Part shown: one piece after another, positions 34,624 to 43,429 of the stretch | Position numbering within the stretch: the first letter of the stretch is position 1 | How the letters are laid out: each line of letters opens with the position of its first letter | From: Microbacterium sp. MYb54 | GTDB lineage: Bacteria > Actinomycetota > Actinomycetes > Actinomycetales > Microbacteriaceae | Direction of reading: 5' to 3' | Length of the DNA: 64,000 bases | NCBI RefSeq assembly: GCF_002979515.1 | Contig: NZ_PCPA01000012.1 | Span: 62,001-126,000 of the forward strand | The notes under the pieces: generated by a model | What the model was told of the DNA's origin: nothing | Databases searched by the model: none | The model's input: only the letters and a program-made list of their open reading frames with translations | Position numbers and translations under genes: made by a program

Positions 34624-35496
34624 TCAGGGAAAACGCGGGGCGGTGCCGGTGCCGCGTGCTATGAGTCTGGCCACCATCTCCTCGGAGGTGGTGTTCTCTC
34701 CTGGACGGTTCGGCTTGCCGGTGCCGTGATAATCGCTCGAGCCGGTGACGATGAGGTCGTGCTTCGCGGCGATCTCGCGCAGCATCCTCTTGCCCGCCTC
34801 CGTGTTCTCGCGGTGCTCGATCTCGAACCCGCCCAGGCCCGCCGCGATGAGTCGCTCGATGAACGGCACGGGCATCATGCGGTCTCGCCCCGCCGTCACG
34901 GGATGCGCGATGATCGCCACTCCCCCCGCTTCGGTGATCAGACGCACCGCGGTCAGCGGATCGGGGGCATAGTGCGGCTCGTAATATCCCTCTCGCGGAT
35001 GCAGGATGCCGTCGAAGGCCTCAGTCCGGTCGCGCACGATGCCACGGGCGACGAGGGCGTCCGCGATATGCGGGCGTCCGACGGTGGCATCGAGCGTGGT
35101 CTGGGCGACAACGTCGTCCCACTGCAGGTCGTAGTCGCGACCGATGTTGCGGACGATGCGCTCCGCGCGACCGATCCGATCGCCGCGGATGCGTTCGGTC
35201 TCGGCGCGCAACGCATCGTTCTCCGGGTCGAAGAGGTAGCCGAGCACATGGACACTGCGCCACTCGTGCTTCGCCGAGAGTTCCATCCCCGGGATGAACG
35301 TCATCCCGAGCGAGACGGCAGCGTCTCCGGCCTCAGTCCACCCGGTGGAGCGGTCATGATCGGTGAGGGCGAGCGTGCGCACCCCGTGCGCGTGAGCCTG
35401 GGCGACCACCTCTGCCGGAGACTCCGTGCCATCGGAATGGTTGGAGTGCAGGTGCAGGTCGGCAGGACCTGTGAACCCCTGGGACGAAGTGGCCAT
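34624..35496 (-). CDS. PHP-domain phosphoesterase (3',5'-nucleoside bisphosphate phosphatase-like)
   Basis: This 290-aa metal-dependent phosphatase begins MATSSQGFTGPADLHLHSNH, followed by SDGTESP. It carries the PHP metal motifs DLHLHS, LTDHD, IIAHP and the final SDYHG. Characterised relatives (Rv-type and RNase AM-like enzymes) remove phosphate from nucleoside 3',5'-bisphosphates or trim RNA 5' ends. ATG 35496 was chosen over a much longer frame because TACGCT lies six nt upstream and the conserved motif begins at once. It is divergent from the EEP phosphatase gene, a functionally similar hydrolase class. Confidence 0.88.
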   Translation of the reverse strand: MATSSQGFTGPADLHLHSNHSDGTESPAEVVAQAHAHGVRTLALTDHDRSTGWTEAGDAAVSLGMTFIPGMELSAKHEWRSVHVLGYLFDPENDALRAETERIRGDRIGRAERIVRNIGRDYDLQWDDVVAQTTLDATVGRPHIADALVARGIVRDRTEAFDGILHPREGYYEPHYAPDPLTAVRLITEAGGVAIIAHPVTAGRDRMMPVPFIERLIAAGLGGFEIEHRENTEAGKRMLREIAAKHDLIVTGSSDYHGTGKPNRPGENTTSEEMVARLIARGTGTAPRFP

Positions 35497-35502
35497 CCTC
35501 TG

Positions 35503-35508
35503 AGCGTA
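35503..35508 (-). promoter_or_regulatory. -10 hexamer TACGCT, 6 nt before start 35496
   Basis: It supports ATG 35496 as the PHP phosphatase start. Confidence 0.55.
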
Positions 35509-35583
35509 CCCAGCACCACCCGGACCGGACGCACGGACGCACGGAAGCGGATGTCGGGGCAGGGACTTCACAGGCGGCGCTTC

Positions 35584-35589
35584 TAGGCT
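35584..35589 (+). promoter_or_regulatory. -10 hexamer TAGGCT, 7 nt before start 35597
   Basis: It forms a divergent leaderless pair with 35503-35508. Confidence 0.6.
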
Positions 35590-35596
35590 GGAGGGG

Positions 35597-36619
35597 ATGT
35601 TTCGACTACTGGGGATCCTCTTCACCGTGCTGTTCGCGATCGCGACGGCGGTCGTGGTCTGGCCGCAGTTCTTCCGCCTCGAGCAGACGTATCCGTTCGC
35701 ACAGCTCGTGTCGGTGCGCGGTCTCGTGCTCGGTGGATTCCTCATCGTCGCGGTGCTCGCGCTCCTGCTGCTGTTCGCTCGCCCGCTGCGGGGCTTCGCC
35801 GCCTCCGTGCTGATCGTGGCGCTGCTCGGAGCCGGCGCGACCGCGGCGATCGGCGCCACTCGCGGCTTCGGCGCCTCCGCCCTTCCGGACAAGACCGATG
35901 GCAGCGTCCGAGTGCTCACCTGGAACACCGCGGGCGAAGCCGTAGCTGCCGAGGTGATCGCCCAGCAGATCCTCGATCAGGGCGCCGACATCGTGGCGCT
36001 CCCCGAGACGACCGAGGCCGTCGGTGAGCGCATCGCCATCATGCTGCGAGAACAGGGACACCCGATGTGGGTGCATCACGTGCAGTTCCGCCCCGACGTG
36101 CAAGACGGCCCGCAGTCGTGGCAGACCACGGTGCTGGTGGCCCCCGACCTCGGCGAGTACTCGGTGATCGAGTCGTCGAAGGACGGCACGAGCAACACCG
36201 GCTCGGTGCCCAGCGTCGTGCTGATGCCGATCGACGGATCCGGCCCCACGATCGTCGCCGTGCACGCGGTCGCTCCCCGCATGGAGGAGATGCAGCAGTG
36301 GCGCAGCGACCTGCAGTGGATCGCCGATCAGTGCCCCCAGGGCGATTTCCTCCTCGCCGGTGACTTCAACGCGACGATCGACCATATGGCCCCGCTCGGA
36401 GTGGAAGGCGGTGACATCGGCTACTGCCGCGATGTCGCCGCCCGCACCGGCAACGGCCTCACCGGCACCTGGCCGAGCTCGCTGCCTGCCCTGGCCGGTG
36501 CCCCGATCGACCACGTGATGGCGTCGCAGAACTGGAAGCCGACGGGCTCGGTCGTACTCGACGATGCCGGGGGAAGCGACCACCGCGCCCTGGTCGTGCA
36601 GCTCGAGCCCGCCGGCTGA
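35597..36619 (+). CDS. Membrane-anchored endonuclease/exonuclease/phosphatase family protein
   Basis: This 340-aa protein has three N-terminal membrane helices (about residues 3-22, 44-62 and 68-88). An extracytoplasmic EEP domain follows with VRVLTWNTAG, ADIVALPETTE, LLAGDFNATIDH and GGSDHRALVVQ, covering the metal-binding and catalytic Glu, Asp, Asn and His positions. The layout resembles YafD-type proteins. The substrate is unknown; nucleic acid or phosphoester cleavage outside the membrane is possible. TAGGCT lies seven nt before the ATG, with GGAGGGG between. Confidence 0.85.
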   Translation: MFRLLGILFTVLFAIATAVVVWPQFFRLEQTYPFAQLVSVRGLVLGGFLIVAVLALLLLFARPLRGFAASVLIVALLGAGATAAIGATRGFGASALPDKTDGSVRVLTWNTAGEAVAAEVIAQQILDQGADIVALPETTEAVGERIAIMLREQGHPMWVHHVQFRPDVQDGPQSWQTTVLVAPDLGEYSVIESSKDGTSNTGSVPSVVLMPIDGSGPTIVAVHAVAPRMEEMQQWRSDLQWIADQCPQGDFLLAGDFNATIDHMAPLGVEGGDIGYCRDVAARTGNGLTGTWPSSLPALAGAPIDHVMASQNWKPTGSVVLDDAGGSDHRALVVQLEPAG

Positions 36620-36643
36620 CTCCCGCACCAGCCCGCCAGGTGA

Positions 36644-36649
36644 CAGACT
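36644..36649 (+). promoter_or_regulatory. -10 hexamer CAGACT, 6 nt before start 36656
   Basis: GGAGGG fills the gap before the aminopeptidase P start. Confidence 0.5.
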
Positions 36650-36655
36650 GGAGGG

Positions 36656-38077
36656 ATGAGCACAGGAGAGCGCGACACGATCGCTGAACCCACCGTCGAA
36701 GCGTCTGTCGAGAACGGCACCACGAACCGCAAGCAGCCCTTCCCCCAGGGCTTCCTCGACACCATCTCCACCGGCTGGGCCGAGCGTCCCGAGACGCTGC
36801 CGGCTCCGCGGGCGCAGGCCTCGTACGCCGCCGTCCGCCGGGCAGCGGTGTCCGCCGCCTTCCCCGGCAAGCGACTCGTGATCCCGGCCGGATCCCTCAA
36901 GCAGCGCAGCAACGACACCGACTACGTCTTCCGCGCGCACTCCGCGTTCGCACACCTCACCGGATGGGCATCGGATGCCGAGCCCGATTCGGTCCTCGTC
37001 TTCGCACCGACCGACGCCGGCCACGACATCACGCTCTTCTTCCGCGAGCGTGCGGACCGCACGACGACGGAGTTCTACGCCGATGCCACGGTCGGCGAGT
37101 TCTGGATCGGACCGCGTCCGTCCCTCGCCGGCGTCGCAGCCGACCTCGACATCGCGACCGCGCACCTGGACGAGCTCGAGGCCGTCCAGAGCGAGCTGGT
37201 GCTCGACGACGATGAGGCTCTCACCCGTTTCGTCTCCGAGCTGCGCCTGATCAAGGATGAGTTTGAGATCGCCGAGATGCGCCATGCCGTCGAGATCACG
37301 GCGAACGGCTTCGACGACATCATCCGCGAGCTTCCCGCCGCGACGGCTCACGCACGCGGTGAGCGCGTCGTCGAGGGTGTCTTCCACCGCCGCGCGCGCG
37401 AAGACGGCAACGGTGAAGGCTATGACACGATCGCGGCCTCTGGCCCGCACGCCTGCTACCTCCACTGGACGCGCAACGACGGCACGCTCGTCCCTGGCGA
37501 CCTGATCCTGGTGGATGCGGGTGTCGAGGCCGACAGCCTGTACACCGCCGACATCACCCGCACCCTCCCCGTCTCCGGCACTTTCACCGAGGTGCAGCGT
37601 CGGGTCTACGAGACGGTGCGCGAGGCCGCTGACGCCGCGTTCGCCGCCGCCCGGATCGGAGTGCGCTTCCGCGACGTGCACGGCGCCGCCATGAAGGTCA
37701 TCGCCGAGCGCACGGCCGAGTGGGGGCTGCTGCCCGTCAGCGCCGAAGAGGCTCTGGACGCCGACAAGGGCGGCCAGCACCGTCGGTACATGGTTCACGG
37801 CACCTCGCACCACCTCGGCATCGACGTGCACGACTGCGCCCAGGCCCGCCGTGAGATGTACTACGACGGCATCCTCGCACCGGGAATGGTGTTCACGATC
37901 GAGCCGGGACTGTACTTCCAGATCGACGACCTCACGGTGCCGGCCGAGCTTCGCGGCATCGGCGTGCGCATCGAAGACGACATCGTGATGACCGAGGACG
38001 GCCCCGTGAACCTCTCGGCCGGCATCCCCCGCACGGCCGACGAGGTCGAGGCGTGGATCGCCCGGTTGCAGGGCTGA
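36656..38077 (+). CDS. Aminopeptidase P family metalloprotease (Xaa-Pro aminopeptidase)
   Basis: This 473-aa M24B peptidase has an N-terminal creatinase-like domain, then a pita-bread catalytic domain. The dimetal ligands are the Asp in LILVDAGVE, the Asp in ADITRTLP, the His in VHGTSHHLGIDVHD, the Glu in FTIEPGLYF and the Glu in GVRIEDDIV. It should release N-terminal residues preceding proline in the cytoplasm. CAGACT lies six nt before the ATG, with GGAGGG between. The phosphotransferase gene follows nine nt after the stop, suggesting co-transcription. Confidence 0.93.
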   Translation: MSTGERDTIAEPTVEASVENGTTNRKQPFPQGFLDTISTGWAERPETLPAPRAQASYAAVRRAAVSAAFPGKRLVIPAGSLKQRSNDTDYVFRAHSAFAHLTGWASDAEPDSVLVFAPTDAGHDITLFFRERADRTTTEFYADATVGEFWIGPRPSLAGVAADLDIATAHLDELEAVQSELVLDDDEALTRFVSELRLIKDEFEIAEMRHAVEITANGFDDIIRELPAATAHARGERVVEGVFHRRAREDGNGEGYDTIAASGPHACYLHWTRNDGTLVPGDLILVDAGVEADSLYTADITRTLPVSGTFTEVQRRVYETVREAADAAFAAARIGVRFRDVHGAAMKVIAERTAEWGLLPVSAEEALDADKGGQHRRYMVHGTSHHLGIDVHDCAQARREMYYDGILAPGMVFTIEPGLYFQIDDLTVPAELRGIGVRIEDDIVMTEDGPVNLSAGIPRTADEVEAWIARLQG

Positions 38078-38086
38078 CGTCGTCGA

Positions 38087-38995
38087 ATGCATGAGGGCGA
38101 GCTCGCGCTCGATACCGGGGTCGCGGCGCGCCTGATCGCCCGCCGCTTCCCCGAACTGCGCGGAGAGACGCTGCGACCGGTCCCCCTCACGGGGACCGTG
38201 AACAGGATCATCCGGGTGGGCGATGGACTCGTCGCCCGCTTCCCGCTGCTCGGGGCATCAGAGGTCGAACTCGAGAACGAGGTCGCCGCGCTCGATGAGT
38301 TCCGCTCGGCGAGCCCGTTTCCCGCACCGCGACCGTACGGCACCGCCGCACCTTCGGCAGAGTTCGCCGCAGCCTGGGCGGTCCAGACGTGGGTCGATGG
38401 CGAACCGGCCGACCCCGTGCGTTCGGCCGCGTCCGAGTCACTCGCCCGTGACCTGGCAGCCCTGATCCGTGCCCTGCGTGCCACCGACGTGCGCGGCCGC
38501 ATGTTCGACGGGCACGGCAGGGGCGGGCACCTCGGCGACCACGACGAATGGGTCGCGGAGTGCCTGGCCAGGAGCGGACACCTTTTCGATGTGCCACATG
38601 CCGAAAGGCTCTGGGCGGCGCTGCGCGAAGTCGCTCCCGCCGACACCGCGGTGATGAGCCACCGTGACCTCACGCCGTTCAACCTCCTGGTCGCCGAGCA
38701 CGAGGGCGACACCCGTCTGGCCGGGGTGCTCGACGGCGGGGGCTTCGGTCCTGCAGACCCCGCACTCGACCTCGTCGCCGCCTGGCACCTCTTCGACGCC
38801 CCGGCACGGAGCCTCATGCGTGATGGCCTGGCTGCCGGCGACGCCGAGTGGCAGCGCGGCGCCGCCTGGGCGCTCCAGCAGGCACTCGGACTGGGTTGGT
38901 ACTACGAGGAGTCGAACCCGGCGATGAGCGCTCTGGGACTCTCCACCGTGCGGCGCCTGCTGGACGACGCCGACCTGTCGAACCTCGTCGACTGA
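38087..38995 (+). CDS. Aminoglycoside phosphotransferase (APH) family kinase
   Basis: This 302-aa protein has a complete APH catalytic core. The catalytic loop is SHRDLTPFNLL and the metal-binding motif is LAGVLDGGGFGPADPALDLVAAWHLF. Near the N terminus, VARFPLLGASEVELENEVAAL supplies the ATP-binding lysine-equivalent region. Family members phosphorylate small molecules (antibiotics, choline, homoserine, sugars), and substrate cannot be told from sequence. It follows the aminopeptidase gene by nine nt and converges on the hydrolase gene. Confidence 0.83.
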   Translation: MHEGELALDTGVAARLIARRFPELRGETLRPVPLTGTVNRIIRVGDGLVARFPLLGASEVELENEVAALDEFRSASPFPAPRPYGTAAPSAEFAAAWAVQTWVDGEPADPVRSAASESLARDLAALIRALRATDVRGRMFDGHGRGGHLGDHDEWVAECLARSGHLFDVPHAERLWAALREVAPADTAVMSHRDLTPFNLLVAEHEGDTRLAGVLDGGGFGPADPALDLVAAWHLFDAPARSLMRDGLAAGDAEWQRGAAWALQQALGLGWYYEESNPAMSALGLSTVRRLLDDADLSNLVD

Positions 38996-39001
38996 CCGCC
39001 C

Positions 39002-39664
39002 TCAGCCGGACGCGCCACCGAGGACGAACTCCGCCACGATCGGGGCGAGCGAGGCTCCGATCTGCTCGGCGGGAAGTTTACGTCCCTTCACCTCGAAGGT
39101 GTGTCCGCCGCCCTCGACCCAGACCACGCGCGCATCCTCACAGGTCGCGACCGCCTCTTCGAACTGCGAGATCGGCTGGATGAAGGGATCGTTCGTCCCC
39201 TCCACGAAGAGCTGCGGCACTGTGATGCCCGGCAGATGTTCGACGCGCGGCTTCTCAGGGCGTCCTGGCGGATGCAGCGGGTAGCCGAGGTAGACGAGCC
39301 CGTCGACACGCATGCCCTCGGCGACCGCCATCGACGCCATGCGTCCGCCGTACGACTTCCCGGTCGCCCACAGGGTCGCTGAGGGGGCGGACTCTCGTGC
39401 GAAGGCTGCGACGGCGTTCCAGGTCGCGATCGCGTGCGCAGCAGGTCCCGGCATCCGTCGCCCCTGCTCCACGTACGGAAAGTTGAAGCGCAGGGTCGAG
39501 AAGCCGCGGTCGGTCAGGGCATCGACGTAGCCCATGAGGAATGGGTGATCCTTCCCGGTGCCTGCACCATGAGCGACGATCACCGTCGCCCCGTTGTCAC
39601 CGAGCCTCCAGTCGGCGGACACCGCGGTGGGCCCGTTCGGCAGCGCGACCTGGATCTCGACCAT
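39002..39664 (-). CDS. Alpha/beta hydrolase, KANL3/Tex30-like
   Basis: This 220-aa protein starts MVEIQVALPNGPTAVSADW. It has VIVAHGAGTGKDHPFL, the nucleophile-elbow-like GKSYGGRMAS, FVEGTNDPF and a final GGGHTFEVKGRK histidine region. This matches the dienelactone-hydrolase-like family with a GxSxGG elbow (nucleophile Ser). Its substrate is unknown. It lies 25 nt after the stress-protein gene on the same strand. The upstream in-frame ATG at 39733 would overlap that gene's end and was not used. Confidence 0.8.
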   Translation of the reverse strand: MVEIQVALPNGPTAVSADWRLGDNGATVIVAHGAGTGKDHPFLMGYVDALTDRGFSTLRFNFPYVEQGRRMPGPAAHAIATWNAVAAFARESAPSATLWATGKSYGGRMASMAVAEGMRVDGLVYLGYPLHPPGRPEKPRVEHLPGITVPQLFVEGTNDPFIQPISQFEEAVATCEDARVVWVEGGGHTFEVKGRKLPAEQIGASLAPIVAEFVLGGASG

Positions 39665-39689
39665 CAGGCGGAGGGAGCGGAGGTCCCCG

Positions 39690-40424
39690 TCATGCCCGTT
39701 CACCCTGGATGCCGTCGGCACCGGGGGCGGCATCCGGATCGACCGGTGTCACCGTCGACGGAACGGCGGTCCCCTCTGCGGCCGGACCCGGCTCGGGCGT
39801 CGCACCGGATTCCGGCTCAGCGACCGGGTCGGCCGGTCGCGGCGGGATCACGGGCTCTTCAGGAGCCGGAGCGGGCTCCGGAGCCGTAGCGCCTGGCGTG
39901 ATCCGCTCGCCGTATCGCGGCGGCTCATCGAGGTTGACCGGCGGTCGCACCGGTGCGACCTTGTTCGCTCCGAGAACCTGACGCGCCTTGCCCAGCGATG
40001 TGGACAGGACCGTGACTTCGTAGTGGTCGGCGGCGAACTGCGTCACGCTGGCGAAGTCGCGGCGGCGGCGGACGATCGCGTAGGTGACGAGGCTCAAGAG
40101 CATCCCGACCGCGACGCCGATGAGGACGAAGCCGAGGAAGAGCTGGATCGGCACCTCGGGGTTGCCAAGCACGAGGATCGCGGCGAGGAACAGGCCGATA
40201 AGCACGCCGTTGATGGCCCCGGAGCGCGCGGCTGCCGCGTACCCCAACTTGCCGGTCACGCGTTCGACCGTGCGCACGCTCTGGCCGACGATGGCGATGT
40301 CGCGCGCCGGCACCTCCCCGGCGATCAGCTTCGAGACCGTCTTCTGCGCGCTCTCGTAGTCGCGCATCGACGCGACGATCTCGCCGGTGTCTGTGCCACT
40401 CGCGGGCCGGTTCAGCATGCTCAT
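39690..40424 (-). CDS. General stress protein 17M-like membrane protein with Pro-rich tail
   Basis: This 244-aa protein starts with a GSP17M-type domain (EIVASMRDYESAQKTVSKLI, DIAIVGQSVRTVERVTGKLG). Two membrane helices (about residues 68-85 and 95-115) and a short cytoplasmic segment follow. The last ~80 residues are a Pro/Ala/Glu-rich low-complexity tail. The actinobacterial family is linked to stress responses, but the mechanism is unknown. AAGAAT lies six nt before the ATG at 40424. ATG 40418 is an alternative start. Confidence 0.82.
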   Translation of the reverse strand: MSMLNRPASGTDTGEIVASMRDYESAQKTVSKLIAGEVPARDIAIVGQSVRTVERVTGKLGYAAAARSGAINGVLIGLFLAAILVLGNPEVPIQLFLGFVLIGVAVGMLLSLVTYAIVRRRRDFASVTQFAADHYEVTVLSTSLGKARQVLGANKVAPVRPPVNLDEPPRYGERITPGATAPEPAPAPEEPVIPPRPADPVAEPESGATPEPGPAAEGTAVPSTVTPVDPDAAPGADGIQGERA

Positions 40425-40430
40425 CCGGCT

Positions 40431-40436
40431 ATTCTT
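40431..40436 (-). promoter_or_regulatory. -10 hexamer AAGAAT, 6 nt before start 40424
   Basis: It supports ATG 40424 as the start of the stress-protein gene. Confidence 0.5.
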
Positions 40437-40497
40437 CCACGCGCACCGTCGGACGGCCCGAGGCGCGACCATCCCGCCGGAGACCTGAGCCGCCGAC

Positions 40498-40503
40498 TAC
40501 TCT
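40498..40503 (+). promoter_or_regulatory. -10 hexamer TACTCT, 6 nt before start 40510
   Basis: It predicts a leaderless mRNA for the MgtE-N/CBS gene and is divergent from 40431-40436. Confidence 0.55.
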
Positions 40504-40509
40504 GGAGAA

Positions 40510-41778
40510 GTGAGCACACAACGGGTTTTCGCCGCGCGCCTGGCCGGGTGCGCCGTCTTCGATCCCGTCGGCGACCGGCTCGGTAAAGTCCGGGATGTCG
40601 TCGTCGTGTACCGAAGTACCGCGGCACCGCGTGTGATCGGCCTCGTCGTCGAGATTCCGGGACGACGACATGTGTTCCTCTCGATCGGTCGGGTCACCTC
40701 GATCCGCTCGGGCCAGGTCATCACCACCGGACTCATCAACGTGCGGCGCTTCTCGCCCCGGGCGGGTGAGGTACGAGTGCTGGCCGAGATGCTCGGCCGG
40801 CGCGTGAGCTTCGTCGACGACAGCGGCACCGCCGTGATCGAAGACGTCGCGATCGAGCCGAACCGCCTCGGCGAATGGGCCATCAGCCAGCTTTTCCTCC
40901 GCCGCCCGAAGACCAGCGCCTCCCCCTTCGCGAAGGGTCCGACGACGTTCGCCGCCTGGAGCGAGGTCACCGAGCAACGTGCACCCGGTGAATCGCAGTC
41001 GGCTGAGCAGCTCGTCGCCTCGTACTCCGAGCTGCACGCCGCCGACCTCGCCAACACGCTCCTCGACCTTCCGCAGCAGCGCATGATCGAGGTTGCCGAA
41101 GAACTGTCGGACGACCGCCTCGCCGACGCCCTCGAGGAGATGCCCGAAGACGAGCAGGTGCACATCCTCGACCGTCTCGGTGACGAGCGCGCGGCCGACA
41201 TCCTCGACCAGATGGAACCGGACGATGCGGCCGACCTCCTCGCCCAGCTCGCCCCCGACCGCCTGGAGCAGCTCCTCGAGCTGATGGAACCGGAGGAGGC
41301 CGAAGACGTCAGGATGCTGCTGCGCTACGGCCCGGACACCGCCGGCGGTCTGATGACACCGGAGCCGATCATCCTGTCTGCCGACGCCACCGTGGCCGAG
41401 GCTCTGGCACTGATCCGCCGTCACGAGCTGCACCCGGCGCTGGCCGCCGCGGTGTTCGTCACGCTGCCGCCGTTCGAGACGCCGACCGGGCGCCTGCTCG
41501 GCCTCGTGCACTTCCAGCGCATGCTGCGCTACCCGCCGCACGAGCGCCTCGGAGCGATCCTCGACGACAGCCTCGAGCCGGTCCCCGTCACCGCGTCCGC
41601 GGCCGAGGTGGCACGACTCCTGGCGAGCTACGACCTCGTCTCGCTCCCGGTGATCGACGCGGCGCACCGGCTCGTCGGCGCGATCAGCATCGACGACGTG
41701 CTCGACTACCTCCTCCCCGACGACTGGCGTTCGCACGACAGTGACGACACCGCGCCCGCGGCGAAGGAGACGCGCTGA
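40510..41778 (+). CDS. PRC-barrel/MgtE-N/CBS protein without membrane domain
   Basis: This 422-aa soluble protein has an N-terminal PRC-barrel-like part (about residues 1-125). An MgtE intracellular N domain (about 165-270, with repeated EEMPEDEQVHILDRL/DQMEPDDAADLL helices) follows. Two CBS motifs (about 275-410, opening GGLMTPEPIILSADATVAEAL) complete it. True MgtE magnesium channels then have five helices, which are absent here, so this is a regulator-like relative, possibly sensing Mg or nucleotides. TACTCT lies six nt before the GTG at 40510. Its stop overlaps the DUF1003 start. Confidence 0.85.
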   Translation: MSTQRVFAARLAGCAVFDPVGDRLGKVRDVVVVYRSTAAPRVIGLVVEIPGRRHVFLSIGRVTSIRSGQVITTGLINVRRFSPRAGEVRVLAEMLGRRVSFVDDSGTAVIEDVAIEPNRLGEWAISQLFLRRPKTSASPFAKGPTTFAAWSEVTEQRAPGESQSAEQLVASYSELHAADLANTLLDLPQQRMIEVAEELSDDRLADALEEMPEDEQVHILDRLGDERAADILDQMEPDDAADLLAQLAPDRLEQLLELMEPEEAEDVRMLLRYGPDTAGGLMTPEPIILSADATVAEALALIRRHELHPALAAAVFVTLPPFETPTGRLLGLVHFQRMLRYPPHERLGAILDDSLEPVPVTASAAEVARLLASYDLVSLPVIDAAHRLVGAISIDDVLDYLLPDDWRSHDSDDTAPAAKETR

Positions 41779-42290
41779 TGCCCCGCTCTCCCCGCCTCGA
41801 CGCACCAGGCCGCACCACGACAAGGCCAAGGGCGTCTTCCCGCGACCGCTTCGGGCGCTTCACGGAGTGGGTGGCCCGCGCGATGGGCACACCGACCTTC
41901 CTGCTCATGCTCAGTCTGTTCTGCGTGGCCTGGATCGTCTGGAACACCCTGGGCCCCGACGAGCTGCGCTTCGACGACGCCGCCCTCGGATTCACCGCCC
42001 TGACCCTCATGCTCTCCCTGCAGGCCTCTTATGCCGCGCCGCTGATCCTGCTCGCCCAGAACCGACAGGACGACCGCGACCGCGTGCAGATCGAGCAGGA
42101 TCGCCAGCGCGCGGAACGCAACCTTGCTGACACCGAGTACCTCGCCCGGGAGATCGTGGCGCTGCGGATGGCGCTCGAGGAGCGCAATTCGCAGGCCGTC
42201 ACGCGAGACGTTCTCCGACAGGAACTCAAGTCCCTTCTCGCCGAGCTCGAAGACGCGCCGGAGAAGCCTCGACCCGGCTCCGCCTCGTGA
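41778..42290 (+). CDS. DUF1003 family membrane protein
   Basis: This 170-aa protein has a basic N-terminal leader and two membrane helices (about residues 40-58 and 72-95). A coiled-coil-like charged region rich in Arg/Gln/Glu and a Pro-rich end follow. It includes the DUF1003 signature (LFCVAWIVWNTLGPDELRFDDAALGFTALTLMLSLQASYAAPLILLAQNRQ-type spacing). Its start overlaps the MgtE-N/CBS gene stop (TGATG), and its end overlaps the mrp start. The tight pairing with the MgtE-N/CBS gene suggests that the two proteins work together at the membrane. Confidence 0.9.
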   Translation: MPRSPRLDAPGRTTTRPRASSRDRFGRFTEWVARAMGTPTFLLMLSLFCVAWIVWNTLGPDELRFDDAALGFTALTLMLSLQASYAAPLILLAQNRQDDRDRVQIEQDRQRAERNLADTEYLAREIVALRMALEERNSQAVTRDVLRQELKSLLAELEDAPEKPRPGSAS

Positions 42291-43408
42291 CCGACGCGGA
42301 GCGCGTCCGTTCGGCCGTCGCCGCGGTGACGGATCCGGAACTGCGCCGCCCCATCGGCGACCTCGACATGGTCCGCGAGATCTCCGTCGAGGGCGAGCGC
42401 GCCCACGTCGGTATCGTCCTGACGATCGTCGGCTGCCCCGCGGCGGCGAAGATCGAGTCAGACGTGCGCAACGCCGCGGCCTCTGTTTCCGGCATCACGG
42501 AGGTCGTAGTCGAGGTCGGCGTGATGACGCCGACCGAGCGCAAGGCCCTCACCGAGAAGCTCCGCGAGGGCAGACCGGCACGGCACATGCCGTTCGGCCC
42601 TGATTCCCTCACCAGAGTGATCCTCGTCTCCAGCGGCAAGGGAGGCGTCGGCAAGTCGACGGTGACGGCCAACCTCGCCGTCGCCCTCGCCGACCGGGGG
42701 CTATCGGTCGGTCTCGTCGACGCAGACGTGCACGGATTCTCCATCCCCGGTCTCCTCGGCATCCCCGCCGGCACCCAGCCCACCCGTATCGACGATCTGA
42801 TGCTGCCGCCGGTGGCGCACGGCGTGAAGACGATCTCGATCGGCATGTTCCTTCGCGACGGCGAGTCTGTGGTGGCGTGGCGCGGACCGATGCTGCACCG
42901 CACGGTCTCGCAGTTCCTCACCGACGTCTTCTTCGGAGACCTCGATGTGCTCCTGATCGACATGCCCCCGGGAACAGGCGACATCGCGATCTCGATCGGC
43001 CAGCTCCTCCCCCACGCGGAGGTGCTCGTCGTCACCACGCCGCAGACGGCCGCAGCTGAGGTCGCGATCCGAAGCGGCCTGGTCGCACGGCAGACGGGGC
43101 AGCGCGTGATCGGTGTCATCGAGAACATGGCGGCCTACACACTCCCCGACGGCACCGTCATCGACCTGTTCGGTTCCGGCGGCGGCGCTGCCGTCGCCGA
43201 GGCACTGTCCGAATCGGGGACCGCCGTGCCGCTGCTCGCCTCGATCCCGCTGAGCCCGGCGCTCCGCGAGGGCGGCGATGCCGGCATCCCGATCGTCTCC
43301 GGCGAGACGACGGATCTCGCCGCTGCGACGATCCGCGACATCGCCCGCACCCTCGCGCAGCAGGGCCGCGGCCTGTCCGGTCGTTCGCTGCCGATGTCGA
43401 TCGGCTGA
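42287..43408 (+). CDS. Mrp/ApbC-type iron-sulfur carrier ATPase
   Basis: This 373-aa P-loop protein has an N-terminal MIP18/DUF59 domain (residues 1-90) and a deviant Walker A SSGKGGVGKS at 115-124. DADVHGFSIPGLLG and DVLLIDMPPGTGD follow. Family members carry Fe-S clusters to target proteins. The cluster-binding CxxC pair, which in Escherichia coli follows the GVIENM motif, is absent: the region reads ENMAAYTLPDGTVIDLFGSG, as also in mycobacterial Mrp. The GTG start overlaps the DUF1003 stop (GTGA). Confidence 0.9.
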   Translation: MTDAERVRSAVAAVTDPELRRPIGDLDMVREISVEGERAHVGIVLTIVGCPAAAKIESDVRNAAASVSGITEVVVEVGVMTPTERKALTEKLREGRPARHMPFGPDSLTRVILVSSGKGGVGKSTVTANLAVALADRGLSVGLVDADVHGFSIPGLLGIPAGTQPTRIDDLMLPPVAHGVKTISIGMFLRDGESVVAWRGPMLHRTVSQFLTDVFFGDLDVLLIDMPPGTGDIAISIGQLLPHAEVLVVTTPQTAAAEVAIRSGLVARQTGQRVIGVIENMAAYTLPDGTVIDLFGSGGGAAVAEALSESGTAVPLLASIPLSPALREGGDAGIPIVSGETTDLAAATIRDIARTLAQQGRGLSGRSLPMSIG

Positions 43409-43429
43409 GCGCGCATGGGAGAATGAACC

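Noticed and set aside
35606..38092. 828-codon frame antisense to the EEP and aminopeptidase genes
   Set aside because: It spans two real genes on the other strand and has the composition of an antisense shadow.
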